A DNA stretch of 64,000 nucleotides from PALSA-1006 sp036171275 (GTDB lineage Bacteria; Pseudomonadota; Gammaproteobacteria; Burkholderiales; Gallionellaceae), in assembly GCA_036171275.1 (NCBI GenBank), contig JAVHQT010000092.1, positions 5,883-69,882 on the forward strand, given 5' to 3'. Shown here piece after piece: positions 17,892 to 26,720 of the stretch (positions within the stretch are counted from its first letter, which is position 1; each line of letters begins with the position of its first letter). The translations under genes and the position numbers were made by a program. A model generated the notes under the pieces. It was given only the letters and a program-made list of their open reading frames with translations. It ran no database searches and was not told the DNA's origin.

Positions 17892-18326
17892 TCAATTTGT
17901 ACAGGGAACGTACGCCACGGCAGACGCGCCGCTGGAACTGATGATAATGCACTGCAGCACGCCGCCAATAGAGCAGATTTTATGGGTTCCGCCCGTAATT
18001 TGATATTCATTATTCGCGACTGCGGTGGCCGATACCAACGTCATCGAACCATTAAACATAATGGCTTGTCCCGCCAAAACGCTGCTGCCCGTTCCGGCAC
18101 ACGCATCGGTGGTATCACTGATTGCGGTTCCTAAGGTTGAATTTGTTTTCATGCGGGCATAGTTCATTTCACCGGCAGAAGCCACTGCGCCCGCAACCGC
18201 TTTGACTGCGGCATACTGCGCATCCGTTTGTAGATTGACGAACTTTGGCATCGCAATTGCCGCCAAAATTCCAAGAATGACGATGACAACGATTAACTCA
18301 ATCAAGGTAAAACCTTGTTGTTTCAT
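17892..18326 (-). CDS. Type IV pilin (MshA/MshB-like), second copy
   Basis: A 144-residue pilin. The leader is MKQQG with cleavage before FTLIELIVVIVILGILAAIA, the classic type IV N-methylated helix with Glu5, followed by MPKFVNLQTDAQYAAVKAVAGAVASA, the MshA signature. Cysteines at the C-terminal end (CSIGGVLQC, VPCTN) could form the D-region disulphides. It is the distal of two tandem pilin genes; a terminator after the first copy would make this one less expressed, which suits a minor pilin such as MshB. Confidence 0.88.
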   Translation of the reverse strand: MKQQGFTLIELIVVIVILGILAAIAMPKFVNLQTDAQYAAVKAVAGAVASAGEMNYARMKTNSTLGTAISDTTDACAGTGSSVLAGQAIMFNGSMTLVSATAVANNEYQITGGTHKICSIGGVLQCIIISSSGASAVAYVPCTN

Positions 18327-18360
18327 AGTGTAAGTTCGATTGAAAAGATATTTTTTACCC

Positions 18361-18393
18361 TAAAAACAAGGGAGGTCAAGCCTCCCTTGTTTT
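18361..18393 (-). terminator. Intrinsic terminator between the two pilin genes
   Basis: AACAAGGGAGG (18365-18375) pairs with CCTCCCTTGTT (18381-18391) over a five-base loop, with a T-rich tail on both strands. It lies 22 bases after the first pilin gene. A partial terminator after the major pilin is a common way to raise pilin expression over downstream minor pilins. Confidence 0.88.
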
Positions 18394-18414
18394 GCTCAAT
18401 GCAGATAAAAACAA

Positions 18415-18804
18415 TTAATTGATGGCAGGCACATAAGCCACAGCAGAGGCTGTACTTAAAGTTGCGTCGGCGACAGTACAATCAGGAACGATACCACTAA
18501 CGGCATATCCGGTGGGAAAAGCGCCTCCTTGCATCATTGCACCTAAAGTGGAACACGCCACCCCGGCTCCCACTGCGCTGGTTGCCACTGTGGATGCATA
18601 AGCAGTACTGGTTGTCCCTAAAGAACGCGCACCGTAGTTAATCGTACCGGCAGAACTCAATGCGGCTGCCACACCTTTAACCGCAGCGATTTTTGCATCA
18701 CCGCTCATATCCATAAATTTTGGCAACGCAGTGGCGGCCAAAATACCCAAAATCACAATCACCACGATCAATTCGATCAAAGTAAAACCCTGTTGTTGTT
18801 TCAT
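18415..18804 (-). CDS. mshA: Major type IV pilin, MshA-like
   Basis: A 129-residue pilin. Leader MKQQQG is followed by FTLIELIVVIVILGILAATA with Glu5, then LPKFMDMSGDAKIAAVKGVAAALSSAGTINYGARS, the helix and loop of MshA pilins. Two Cys residues further on (GVACSTLG, IVPDCTVA) could bound a disulphide loop, and the C-terminus AVAYVPAIN matches the second pilin (VAYVPCTN), showing that the pair arose by duplication. An AGGAG-like site (GGAGATAAA) precedes the ATG. Probably the main MSHA-type filament subunit for surface attachment. Confidence 0.9.
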   Translation of the reverse strand: MKQQQGFTLIELIVVIVILGILAATALPKFMDMSGDAKIAAVKGVAAALSSAGTINYGARSLGTTSTAYASTVATSAVGAGVACSTLGAMMQGGAFPTGYAVSGIVPDCTVADATLSTASAVAYVPAIN

Positions 18805-19018
18805 TTTTATCTCCTAAGATTGAAGCCGCAGCCTCGTTAAGTTAAGTCCAACGCTTGAAAGCTCGATGCCGCAGCACTTCGCTGACTTAAACGCAGGCGC
18901 AATGTAGTGTAAATAAAACATGGGTGCAAGTATTTTCACGCGAAAAACCCAAGCAAGGCGCAAGGAACATGCTGATTTATTGAGGATTTTCATTCACCCA
19001 AATAATCCTTTAGCCTCA

Positions 19019-19066
19019 AGCCGTTCGCCCTGATCCAGACGAAGGGCTCCCCACGCACGGCTTTTT
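19019..19066. repeat. Nested palindrome, REP-like intergenic element
   Basis: AGCCGT (19019-19024) pairs with ACGGCT (19057-19062), enclosing GCCCT (19027-19031) and AGGGC (19043-19047), followed by TTTTT. The core TTCGCCCTGA...GACGAAGGGC resembles the common CCTGAGCCTGTCGAAGG intergenic repeat also glimpsed at 303-332. It sits in the 298-base gap between the pilin gene and the upstream membrane-protein gene, which otherwise shows no coding signal. Confidence 0.5.
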
Positions 19067-19102
19067 AGCTCCAATCTTCCTAATGGATTATCTGGGATTA
19101 AA

Positions 19103-19687
19103 TTACTTCGCCCAATAAATCAGCAAAATCCAAATATACAAACTGCCCATCAGTAAAAAAACGCCGACTTGCTGGGCGTAGCGAAAGGTAAATTCATCCA
19201 CCTTTGCAGATTCTGGCAGGGGGTTGCGCAATAAAATCATTTGGTTTGCACTCTGCTCAAATTCGCGCAACAAGCTGGGACGGAACAAAATAAACAAGCT
19301 GATGAACAAAGCTAAGCACGCGCCAAGTATTAAAATAAGCACGAGCGGATCAAATAAAGCTTCCATGATTGCCGGAGAAGCTTGCCAGCGCTGCGCCAAG
19401 GCTTCCACTGCGCGCGAACGCTCAAGGAGCGCGGTGAAAAAGATGAGCACATAAAGCGCACCCAAGAAAATAAATGTCCCCGAAAGATAGCGGTAGCGGT
19501 AAAACCAAGGATCCAATTTCAGTTTGCGGTTGAGTGACAAATTGGCAATTTCACGGTTTAGTGCCTGGCTCAGTGACTTTAGCCAATGCGGCCGAACTAT
19601 TAGCACCGTACCCATCAGCAAGCCCGCGAAGCTGCCCGCCAATAGCAAATTAAAGATCACTTCAAACAAGACTTCAGATGCTAACAT
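19103..19687 (-). CDS. Four-helix membrane protein in the MSHA pilus cluster
   Basis: A 194-residue integral membrane protein with four predicted helices arranged as two similar halves: about residues 8-30 and 68-90, then 114-136 and 170-192. Each half has a helix, an RPxLLxxxxxxxN-like loop (RPHWLKSLSQALN and RPSLLREFEQSAN) and an F/Y-RYRY or FRYAQ segment before the next helix. It is therefore an internal duplication. I do not recognise a named family. It lies between mshG and the pilin genes, the slot held by mshF in Vibrio, but the sequence does not look like MshF. A role in pilus assembly is inferred from position only. Confidence 0.6.
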   Translation of the reverse strand: MLASEVLFEVIFNLLLAGSFAGLLMGTVLIVRPHWLKSLSQALNREIANLSLNRKLKLDPWFYRYRYLSGTFIFLGALYVLIFFTALLERSRAVEALAQRWQASPAIMEALFDPLVLILILGACLALFISLFILFRPSLLREFEQSANQMILLRNPLPESAKVDEFTFRYAQQVGVFLLMGSLYIWILLIYWAK

Positions 19688-19701
19688 GTTGATTATATTG
19701 G

Positions 19702-20955
19702 TTAATTTTTATGCATTGCTGCATTACCCAAATCCCACATTGGCAAGAAGATCCCTAACGCTAAAATCAACACCATTATCCCCAAGCTGATAATCATAAT
19801 CGGTTCAATTTGCGCGCTAATCGTTTTGACTTCGTATTCCACTTCTTGCTCATACATACCGGCTATTTCAAACATTAAGCCGTCCAAATCACCGGTTTCC
19901 TCACCCACCGCAATCATCTGCAGCACCACAGGATTGAACACGCCTGACGCTGATGAGGTTCGTAAAATACTTTCGCCGCGCTCCACGCCATCACGCATCC
20001 GTTCGACTTTATCGCGCATAAATTCGTTATCGACTACCAGCGCAACGGCATTTAAACCTTGCACAATCGGAATTCCGCTTTTCATGCCCAACGCTAAACT
20101 TCTGGCAAAACGCGCCAAGGTTGATTTCAGAACGATTTTGCCGGCAATCGGCAATTTAAATTTGTATTCATCCCACTTAAAGCGTCCTTTAACCGTGTTA
20201 ATGTAGGCATTGAAAGCGTAACTTACGCCGGCAATAATCGCTAAAACCATCCACCAATAATGCACAAAAAAATTAGAAGAGCCAATTAGCAGTCGGGTCA
20301 TCAGCGGCAACGTGGTATGGAAATTATCAAACACTTTCACGAACGCCGGAATCACAAAAATATTGACGATGAGAATCGCAATCGCCATTGCAATCACGAC
20401 AAAGCTGGGGTAACGCACAGCACTTTTGATGTTATCGCGCATTTGTTTTTCAAACGCTAAATGGTCGTACAAACGCATAAATGTTTCGTCTAACATGCCG
20501 GTCATTTCACCCACTTGCACCATGCTGACATAGAACGGTTCAAATAATTTAGGGTGGCGACGCAAGGCTGCACTCAATTCGCGTCCGCTATCCAAACTTT
20601 CGCGCAAATCTTTTAACACTGCGCTGAAACTTGGATTTTGCGCAGACTCCTGCAAACCCGCCAAAGCCCGCATAATCGGTACACCCGCTTTCATCAGCGT
20701 GTGCATTTGCCGACTAAACATCATCAAGTCCAGCTGCGTAACCGGTTTTTGATTGAGTTTTTCCCACCAAGTAAGCTGGCTATTCAGCACCTCAGCCGAT
20801 TCTGAGGCGCGAATTTTTTTAGAAGGCTTAATGTCAATCGGAATAATGCCGCTGCTCACCAACTGGTCTGCCACCGCGCTCGAATTGGCCCCTTCGAGCG
20901 TTCCTTGCACTAAATCACCAGCTTGACTGCGTCCTCGATAGGTAAAAACTGGCAT
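19702..20955 (-). CDS. mshG: Inner-membrane pilus assembly platform protein MshG (GspF/PilC family)
   Basis: A 417-residue polytopic protein with the duplicated T2SSF domain. Each repeat has an FSRQMHTLMKAGVPIMRAL-type start (about 82-100) or FARSLALGMKSGIPIVQGL (about 283-301), and VQVGEMTGMLDE or IAVGEETGDLDGL, hallmarks of GspF proteins. Three transmembrane helices are visible (about 171-193, 224-246, 380-402). It shares one base with the mshE stop codon (20955), so it is coupled with the ATPase gene. It forms the platform on which the pilus ATPase acts. Confidence 0.92.
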   Translation of the reverse strand: MPVFTYRGRSQAGDLVQGTLEGANSSAVADQLVSSGIIPIDIKPSKKIRASESAEVLNSQLTWWEKLNQKPVTQLDLMMFSRQMHTLMKAGVPIMRALAGLQESAQNPSFSAVLKDLRESLDSGRELSAALRRHPKLFEPFYVSMVQVGEMTGMLDETFMRLYDHLAFEKQMRDNIKSAVRYPSFVVIAMAIAILIVNIFVIPAFVKVFDNFHTTLPLMTRLLIGSSNFFVHYWWMVLAIIAGVSYAFNAYINTVKGRFKWDEYKFKLPIAGKIVLKSTLARFARSLALGMKSGIPIVQGLNAVALVVDNEFMRDKVERMRDGVERGESILRTSSASGVFNPVVLQMIAVGEETGDLDGLMFEIAGMYEQEVEYEVKTISAQIEPIMIISLGIMVLILALGIFLPMWDLGNAAMHKN

Positions 20956-22658
20956 TATTCTTCAACCTGATTGGTAATGTGCATCACTTCTGAAACCGAG
21001 GTAATTCCTTGTTTTAATTGTCTTATTGCGTCGTCGAGCAAGGTTCGACCTTTTAAGTATTCGCGTGCCACGTCCATAAAATGTGACGTTTTTTCATGCG
21101 AAGCAGCATCGGCAATCGCCTGTGTCATTTCCAACATTTCATAAATCGCCATCCGTCCAAAATAGCCACTGCCATTGCAATGCGAACAGCCGCGCCCCTG
21201 CTTAATGTTGCCCCAATTACTGGCATTCAGACCTTCATTCGCCAGCCATTCGGTTTCTTGCACATTGGGTTGATACGGTTCGCTGCAACTTTCACACACA
21301 CAGCGAATCAGCCGTTGCGCCAACACCGCCTGCACCGATGAAGCCACCATAAAGCGCGGTACGCCCATATCCACCAAGCGGAACAGCGTACCGGCAGTGT
21401 CGCGCGTATGCAAAGTTGAAAACACTAAGTGCCCAGTCATCGCCGCCCGCAAGCCAATTTGCGCGGTTTCTGCATCGCGCATTTCGCCCACCAGAATCAC
21501 ATCCGGGTCTTGCCGCATGGCAGCGCGCAACACTGAAGCAAAGGTAAAGCCAATTTTGTCATTCACTTGCACCTGCACAATGCCCGGCAAGCGATATTCA
21601 ACCGGATCTTCTACCGTGATGATCTTTAAGTCTATTTTGTTAATTTCAGCCAAGCCAGAATACAGCGTGGTGGTTTTACCGCTGCCCGTTGGGCCGGTGA
21701 CCAACACCATGCCACTGCTGCGTGAAATAATTTCACGGAAACGCTTTAACATTTCCGGCGGCATCCCCAATTTATCCAAACCCAAAATGCCGCTGTTCTG
21801 ATTCAACAAACGCATGACCACCGATTCGCCATATTGTGTCGGCAAGGTAGAAATCCGCACATCCACCGCCTGATCGTGCACGCGAACGCTGAAGCGCCCA
21901 TCTTGTGGCAAGCGTTTTTCGGAAATATCCAGTCCCGCCATCAGCTTCAAACGCAACACCAGGGCCGGCGCAATCTTGGTATCGGCTTCGGTTTGTAAAT
22001 GTAGCCCACCATCAATGCGGAAGCGAATCTGCAAGCGATTTTCCTGCGGTTCAATGTGAATATCCGAGGCGCGAACTTGCGTGGCATCATCAAACATTGA
22101 CTGCAACAGCTTAACGACCGGCGCTTCTTCCAAGCCCGCGTTATCGCTCATTGCCCCAAAGTCAACATAACTATCGCCCAAATCTTCAGACAATTCGCGC
22201 GCCAACCCGCTAATTTCCTCAGTGCGTCGATACACGCGGTCAATCGTTTCCAGCAACTGCCCTTCGGTCACCACCGCCAAATCAATATCGCGTTTTAGAA
22301 TGCGCGAAATTTCATCAAACGCAAATAAGTCGGTCGGATCGGTCATGCCGATCAGCACCGCCCCATTCCGCTCTTCCAAGGAAATAGCCCGAAAACGTCG
22401 CGCTTGATTTTCTGGCAAGCGGCGAATCATCTCCAAATTAACGTTATAATATTTGAGGTTGATAAACGGAATGTTCAGCTGCTTGGCCAGTCCTTCGGAA
22501 ATTTGATCTTCCGTAACATAAGCGTTATCAACTAACACCCGCCCAAGTTTACGTCCCGTGCGTTTTTGTTCATCAAGCGCCAACAAAAGCTGCTCCATGG
22601 TGATCAATTTTTGCTTAACCAACATATCGCCTAAACGGACTTTTTCGGGACGTGCCAT
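20955..22658 (-). CDS. mshE: Pilus assembly ATPase MshE (GspE/PilB family)
   Basis: A 567-residue assembly ATPase. The N-terminal MshEN/T2SSE_N domain (about 1-150), with LGRVLVDNAYVTEDQ and LAKQLNIPFINL, binds c-di-GMP in the Vibrio MshE family. The C-terminal motor has Walker A GPTGSGKTTTLYSGL, the Asp box DPVEYRLPGIVQVQVN, Walker B VILVGEMRDAETA, and a four-cysteine zinc motif CVCESC...CSHC. It starts the mshE-mshG-X-pilins-mshC-D-O-P operon. Control of pilus extension by c-di-GMP is inferred from the domain, and BcsE in the window is another c-di-GMP receptor. Confidence 0.93.
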   Translation of the reverse strand: MARPEKVRLGDMLVKQKLITMEQLLLALDEQKRTGRKLGRVLVDNAYVTEDQISEGLAKQLNIPFINLKYYNVNLEMIRRLPENQARRFRAISLEERNGAVLIGMTDPTDLFAFDEISRILKRDIDLAVVTEGQLLETIDRVYRRTEEISGLARELSEDLGDSYVDFGAMSDNAGLEEAPVVKLLQSMFDDATQVRASDIHIEPQENRLQIRFRIDGGLHLQTEADTKIAPALVLRLKLMAGLDISEKRLPQDGRFSVRVHDQAVDVRISTLPTQYGESVVMRLLNQNSGILGLDKLGMPPEMLKRFREIISRSSGMVLVTGPTGSGKTTTLYSGLAEINKIDLKIITVEDPVEYRLPGIVQVQVNDKIGFTFASVLRAAMRQDPDVILVGEMRDAETAQIGLRAAMTGHLVFSTLHTRDTAGTLFRLVDMGVPRFMVASSVQAVLAQRLIRCVCESCSEPYQPNVQETEWLANEGLNASNWGNIKQGRGCSHCNGSGYFGRMAIYEMLEMTQAIADAASHEKTSHFMDVAREYLKGRTLLDDAIRQLKQGITSVSEVMHITNQVEE

Positions 22659-22751
22659 AACTGTTTACCTGAGTAATGCGCTTACCGCGCTAAATGGGCG
22701 CGGAAGTTAGCCTTTTTTCCAATCCCTGACAAGACTTAGCCAAAGAAAACC

Positions 22752-23225
22752 ATGTTTAACCTAATCTTATTTGAACCTGAAATCCCACCCAATACCGGCA
22801 ATGTGATTCGTCTTTGCGCCAACACCGGCGCGCAACTACACTTAATTCGCCCCTTGGGTTTTAACTTAGACGACAAGCGACTGCGTCGCGCTGGACTGGA
22901 TTACCACGAATACGCAAATATGCAAGTCCATGATAACATTGAAGAATGTCTGAAATCATTACCAAACTCACGCCTATTTGCGCTTAGCACAAAAGCAACG
23001 CATGCTTTCCATCAAGCCGTTTTTCAATCGGGAGATGCTTTTTTGTTTGGCCCTGAAAGCCGAGGTTTACCTGCCGCAATTTTAAGTGCCTTGCCCGCGC
23101 AACAGGTGTTAAGACTGCCCATGTTGCCGAATAATCGAAGTTTGAATTTATCCAATACCGTGGCAATCACGGTGTATGAAGCTTGGCGACAAATCGGATT
23201 TTTGGGCAGTCAGTCAGCAAGTTAA
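22752..23225 (+). CDS. trmL: tRNA (cytidine(34)-2'-O)-methyltransferase TrmL
   Basis: A 157-residue SPOUT-fold methyltransferase that 2'-O-methylates the wobble nucleotide of tRNA-Leu isoacceptors. Motifs: FEPEIPPNTGNVIRLCANTG at the N-terminus, FLFGPESRGLP (motif 2) and RLPMLPNNRSLNLSNTVAI (motif 3, knot). The length is the same as E. coli TrmL (157). It is a single plus-strand gene between two minus-strand units. A tRNA-Leu gene lies at 33280-33364, though tRNA-Leu(UAG) is not the classical substrate (UAA and CAA are). Confidence 0.94.
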   Translation: MFNLILFEPEIPPNTGNVIRLCANTGAQLHLIRPLGFNLDDKRLRRAGLDYHEYANMQVHDNIEECLKSLPNSRLFALSTKATHAFHQAVFQSGDAFLFGPESRGLPAAILSALPAQQVLRLPMLPNNRSLNLSNTVAITVYEAWRQIGFLGSQSAS

Positions 23226-23240
23226 GCCACATTATTCGAA

Positions 23241-25295
23241 TTAAAGCGCCTCGCTCAAGCCGTTATGCCGCAACAATGCGTCAATTTTTGGCTCGCGGCC
23301 GCGAAATGCTTTGAAAGAATCCATTGCATTACGACTGCCGCCCACCGCCAAAATTTCTGCGCGGAAATGGCTGCCGGTAGCGACATCCAACACGCCGTTT
23401 TCTTCAAATAAACTATAGGCATCAGCCGACAACACTTCCGCCCATTTATAGCTGTAGTACCCCGCGGCATATCCACCGGCAAAAATATGCGAAAACCCAT
23501 TTTGAAAGCGGTTAAACGACGGTGGAATCAGCACCGCAACTTCGCGCCGCACCTCGTCTAATAATTGCTGTACCGTTTGTTTTTGCGCACTAAACTCACT
23601 GTGCAGGCACAAGTCGAATAACGAAAACTCAATCTGGCGTAAGGTTTGCAGCCCACTTTGAAAATTTTTCGCCGCAATCATTTTGTCGTATAAATCACGC
23701 GGCAAAGGTTGCCCGCTTTCGCTATGGCGCGTCATGCCTTGCAACACATCCCATTCCCAACAAAAATTTTCCATAAATTGACTGGGCAATTCCACCGCAT
23801 CCCATTCCACGCCGTTAATGCCGGACACGCCAAGCTCTTCCACCAGCGTCAATAAATGATGCAAACCATGACCGAATTCGTGGAACAAGGTGTTCACTTC
23901 GTCATGCGTGAACAGCGCGGGGCGACCGCCGACCGGCGCAGCAAAATTGCAATTCAGATACGCCACCGGCAGTTGAATGCCGTTTTGTGTGCGGCGGCGC
24001 GTAATGGCATCGTCCATCCAGGCCCCGCCGCGCTTGCTCGCTCTGGCGTACAAGTCAAGATAAAATTGCCCGATCAACTGATTTTGCGCATCGACAATAT
24101 CAAAAAAACGCACTGTTTCGTGCCACAGCGGCGCGCTGGAAGCTCGAATGCGCAAGCCAAATAGTTTTTCTACCAAGCCAAACAAGCCCGCCAACACTGC
24201 ATCTTCAGGAAAATAGTGCTTAACCTCTTGATCAGAAAACGCATATCGCTGCTCGCGCAATTTTTCGCTGGCATACCCTACATCCCAAGATTGCAATTCC
24301 GTTAAGCCAAGTTGATGGGCTGCAAAATCGCGCAACTCTTCTAAGTCTTTGATTGCAAAGGGTTTTGCGCGTTGCGCCAATGTTCGCAAAAAAGTGGCGA
24401 CTTGCTGCGGCGTCTCCGCCATTTTGCTGGCCAACGACAATTCCGCGTAGTTGGCGAAGCCCAACATTTGCGCTTGCTCTTCGCGTAATTGCAAAATTTG
24501 CAAGATTAGCTGCGTGTTGTCCAAGGCCGTATCGGCTGCTAACTCGCTGGCGCGGGTAGCATAGGCGCGATACATTTTTTCACGCAGCGCGCGGTTATCG
24601 GCGTACTGCATCAATGGGCCGTAGGACGGCGCTTTCAGGGTGAATAGCCAACCGGCTTTACCTGAGGCCGCGCTCGTTTCGCCTTGTTCAAGAAAGGCTT
24701 CTGCCGCCACTTGGCGCTCATCTTCGGGAATGCCAGACAGCTCATTTTCATTGGTAATCACGCAGCTAAAGGCATTGGTCGCATCCAGTAAATTGTCCGA
24801 AAATTTCGAACACAGTGCCGACAATTGTTCCTGAATCGCCATAAAACGGGCTTTTTGCGCCTGCGGTAATTCCGCACCGCCGAGCCGAAAATCGCGTAAT
24901 TCGTTGGCGAGAATTTTTTGTTGTGCCGCATTTAAAGTGGCATAAGCCGCGCTTTCGCGTAGCGTTTTGTAGGCTTCAAACAAGGCTAAATTTTGTGACA
25001 ACTCAGCGTAATACTGCGTCACTTTTGGCAAGTTGGCGTTATACACATCGCGCAATTCCGGCGAATTCATCACCATATTTAAATGCCCGACTTGCCCCCA
25101 TGCCCGTGCCAATTGTTCATTGGCATCTTCCAGCGGTTGCACAAAATTGTCCCAGGTCGGTGCGGAAATCTCGGCTAACAATTGCTTCATCAATGCTCGA
25201 TTGCGGCTTAACAATTCATCCACTGCAGGCGTGATATGTTCAACTTTAATCTCTGAAAAACGCGGCAAACCGGTAAAACTTAATAAGGGATTCAT
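23241..25295 (-). CDS. prlC: Oligopeptidase A (M3 metallopeptidase)
   Basis: A zinc peptidase of the M3 family (OpdA/PrlC) that degrades signal peptides and short peptides in the cytoplasm. The zinc site is LFHEFGHGLHHLL with the downstream Glu in the usual position, preceded by LYARASKRGGAWMDD, VAYLNCNFA and the ALFTHDEVNTLFHEF region. The start at 25295 (MNPLLSFTGLPRF) matches the family N-terminus and has GAAGGA upstream; the open frame continues to 25484 but that extension is not conserved. The protein is 684 residues, like E. coli PrlC (680). It converges with trmL, 15 bases apart. Confidence 0.95.
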   Translation of the reverse strand: MNPLLSFTGLPRFSEIKVEHITPAVDELLSRNRALMKQLLAEISAPTWDNFVQPLEDANEQLARAWGQVGHLNMVMNSPELRDVYNANLPKVTQYYAELSQNLALFEAYKTLRESAAYATLNAAQQKILANELRDFRLGGAELPQAQKARFMAIQEQLSALCSKFSDNLLDATNAFSCVITNENELSGIPEDERQVAAEAFLEQGETSAASGKAGWLFTLKAPSYGPLMQYADNRALREKMYRAYATRASELAADTALDNTQLILQILQLREEQAQMLGFANYAELSLASKMAETPQQVATFLRTLAQRAKPFAIKDLEELRDFAAHQLGLTELQSWDVGYASEKLREQRYAFSDQEVKHYFPEDAVLAGLFGLVEKLFGLRIRASSAPLWHETVRFFDIVDAQNQLIGQFYLDLYARASKRGGAWMDDAITRRRTQNGIQLPVAYLNCNFAAPVGGRPALFTHDEVNTLFHEFGHGLHHLLTLVEELGVSGINGVEWDAVELPSQFMENFCWEWDVLQGMTRHSESGQPLPRDLYDKMIAAKNFQSGLQTLRQIEFSLFDLCLHSEFSAQKQTVQQLLDEVRREVAVLIPPSFNRFQNGFSHIFAGGYAAGYYSYKWAEVLSADAYSLFEENGVLDVATGSHFRAEILAVGGSRNAMDSFKAFRGREPKIDALLRHNGLSEAL

Positions 25296-25474
25296 CCAAT
25301 TTCCTTCATGTATAAAAAGCCCGGTTCGACTAGAAGCGACGGGAAGTTGCAGAATTATGCCGCAGAAAACGGGTGCTGAGCGATAAACCTGCGCCGTATC
25401 CAAGGCGGTTTGCGATAGTGGACTTAAGGTAAAATTGACTTTTCCGTCCCGCGTTAAAATCGACCGCATTGAAT

Positions 25475-26596
25475 ATGACCTCACTCATTCGCCACCTGTT
25501 TGTTGCTTTCTGTTTGCTTATTTCCGGCACTGCCACTGCGGCCAATACCTGCGGCGCACCTTGGCCTTTATGGGAAAAATTTGTTTTGGTGCATATTCAG
25601 CCCGATGGTCGTGTAGTGGACTTTTTTGCCAACAAAACCACTACATCCGAAGGACAAGCTTATGCCTTGTTTTTTGCCTTGGTGGCAGGCGACAAACTGC
25701 AATTTGATCGAATTCTAAAATGGACACAGGCCAATTTAGCGCAAGGCGATTTGGCGTTGCATTTACCGGCATGGCAATGGGGGCAGCGTAAAGATAACAC
25801 GTGGGGCGTGCTCGATTCTAATTCTGCCAGCGATGCCGATTTATGGATTGCATACAGCTTGCTGCACGCCGCCAAACTGTGGAATAACCTGCATTATCGG
25901 GTGACTGCGAATGCGTTATTACGCGCAATTCGCCACCACGAAGTGGTCAAACTGCCTTCTATCGGCAAAACGCTGCTGCCTGCGCCGGTCGGTTTCGCCT
26001 TAAAAGATAAAGTATGGCGGCTCAACCCGAGCTATTCCCCGATACAGGTTTTGCGTTTTTTCTCTAAGGTCGATCTAGAAGGCGACTGGAATGAGGTGCT
26101 TGAAAACGCCTTCCGTATGTTAGCGGTCACTTCACGCACAGGTCTTTCGCCAGACTGGGTTTTATACCGTGCCAATCAAGGTTTTACGCTTGATCCCGAA
26201 CAGGGCAAAGTCAGCGGCTATGATGCCATTCGGGTGTATTTGTGGTGGGCCATGCTCAATCCCAAAGAACCTTACTTTGAAAAATTAAAGCCGTATATCA
26301 CCGGCGCCAAACAATTCGCCGTCAACGCCGCTTTACCCGAACGGGTTAATATCGCCGATGGTCAGGTCACTGGCAGCGCGCCCATTGGTTTTATCGCTGC
26401 CTTAGCGCCATACCAAAAAACGCTTTATAATCATATAGTTAGAACAGAAATTACCCTAGGGGATGATGTCGGATATTACAATTATGTGCTGAGCTTATTT
26501 GGCACTGGTTGGATGGAAAATCGCTATCGATTTAATGTTGATGGTAGTTTAAAAGTGAGCTATCAAAAATGCGCAAAACAACCACCGCCTCATTGA
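25475..26596 (+). CDS. bcsZ: Periplasmic endo-1,4-beta-glucanase BcsZ (GH8)
   Basis: A 373-residue protein with an N-terminal signal peptide (LIRHLFVAFCLLISGTATAA, cleaved near Ala20). The mature part is a GH8 endoglucanase with TTTSEGQAYALFFAL (catalytic acid Glu) and KVSGYDAIRVYLWWAM (catalytic base Asp), plus DADLWIAYSLL, all as in BcsZ. It trims nascent cellulose in the periplasm. The ATG at 25475 is chosen; TTG at 25469 is an alternative. It is on the plus strand, converging with bcsEFG. No bcsA, B or C is in the window, so the synthase is encoded elsewhere. Confidence 0.94.
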   Translation: MTSLIRHLFVAFCLLISGTATAANTCGAPWPLWEKFVLVHIQPDGRVVDFFANKTTTSEGQAYALFFALVAGDKLQFDRILKWTQANLAQGDLALHLPAWQWGQRKDNTWGVLDSNSASDADLWIAYSLLHAAKLWNNLHYRVTANALLRAIRHHEVVKLPSIGKTLLPAPVGFALKDKVWRLNPSYSPIQVLRFFSKVDLEGDWNEVLENAFRMLAVTSRTGLSPDWVLYRANQGFTLDPEQGKVSGYDAIRVYLWWAMLNPKEPYFEKLKPYITGAKQFAVNAALPERVNIADGQVTGSAPIGFIAALAPYQKTLYNHIVRTEITLGDDVGYYNYVLSLFGTGWMENRYRFNVDGSLKVSYQKCAKQPPPH

Positions 26597-26667
26597 TAAT
26601 AACTGCAAAAAAGTTGAGAAAACACTGATTAAATCAACCGTTCGCCCGGCATCCTTCGATCAACTCA

Positions 26668-26690
26668 CGCGTAACCCTTGTGGGTACGCG
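26668..26690. terminator. Hairpin between convergent bcsZ and bcsG
   Basis: CGCGTA-A-CCC and GGGTACGCG form a nine-pair stem with one bulge and a TTGT loop in the 124-base gap where bcsZ and bcsG transcripts meet. No clear T-run follows on either strand, so termination efficiency is uncertain. Confidence 0.45.
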
Positions 26691-26720
26691 CTTCCCTAGG
26701 TTAATCCGCACATCCTATCC

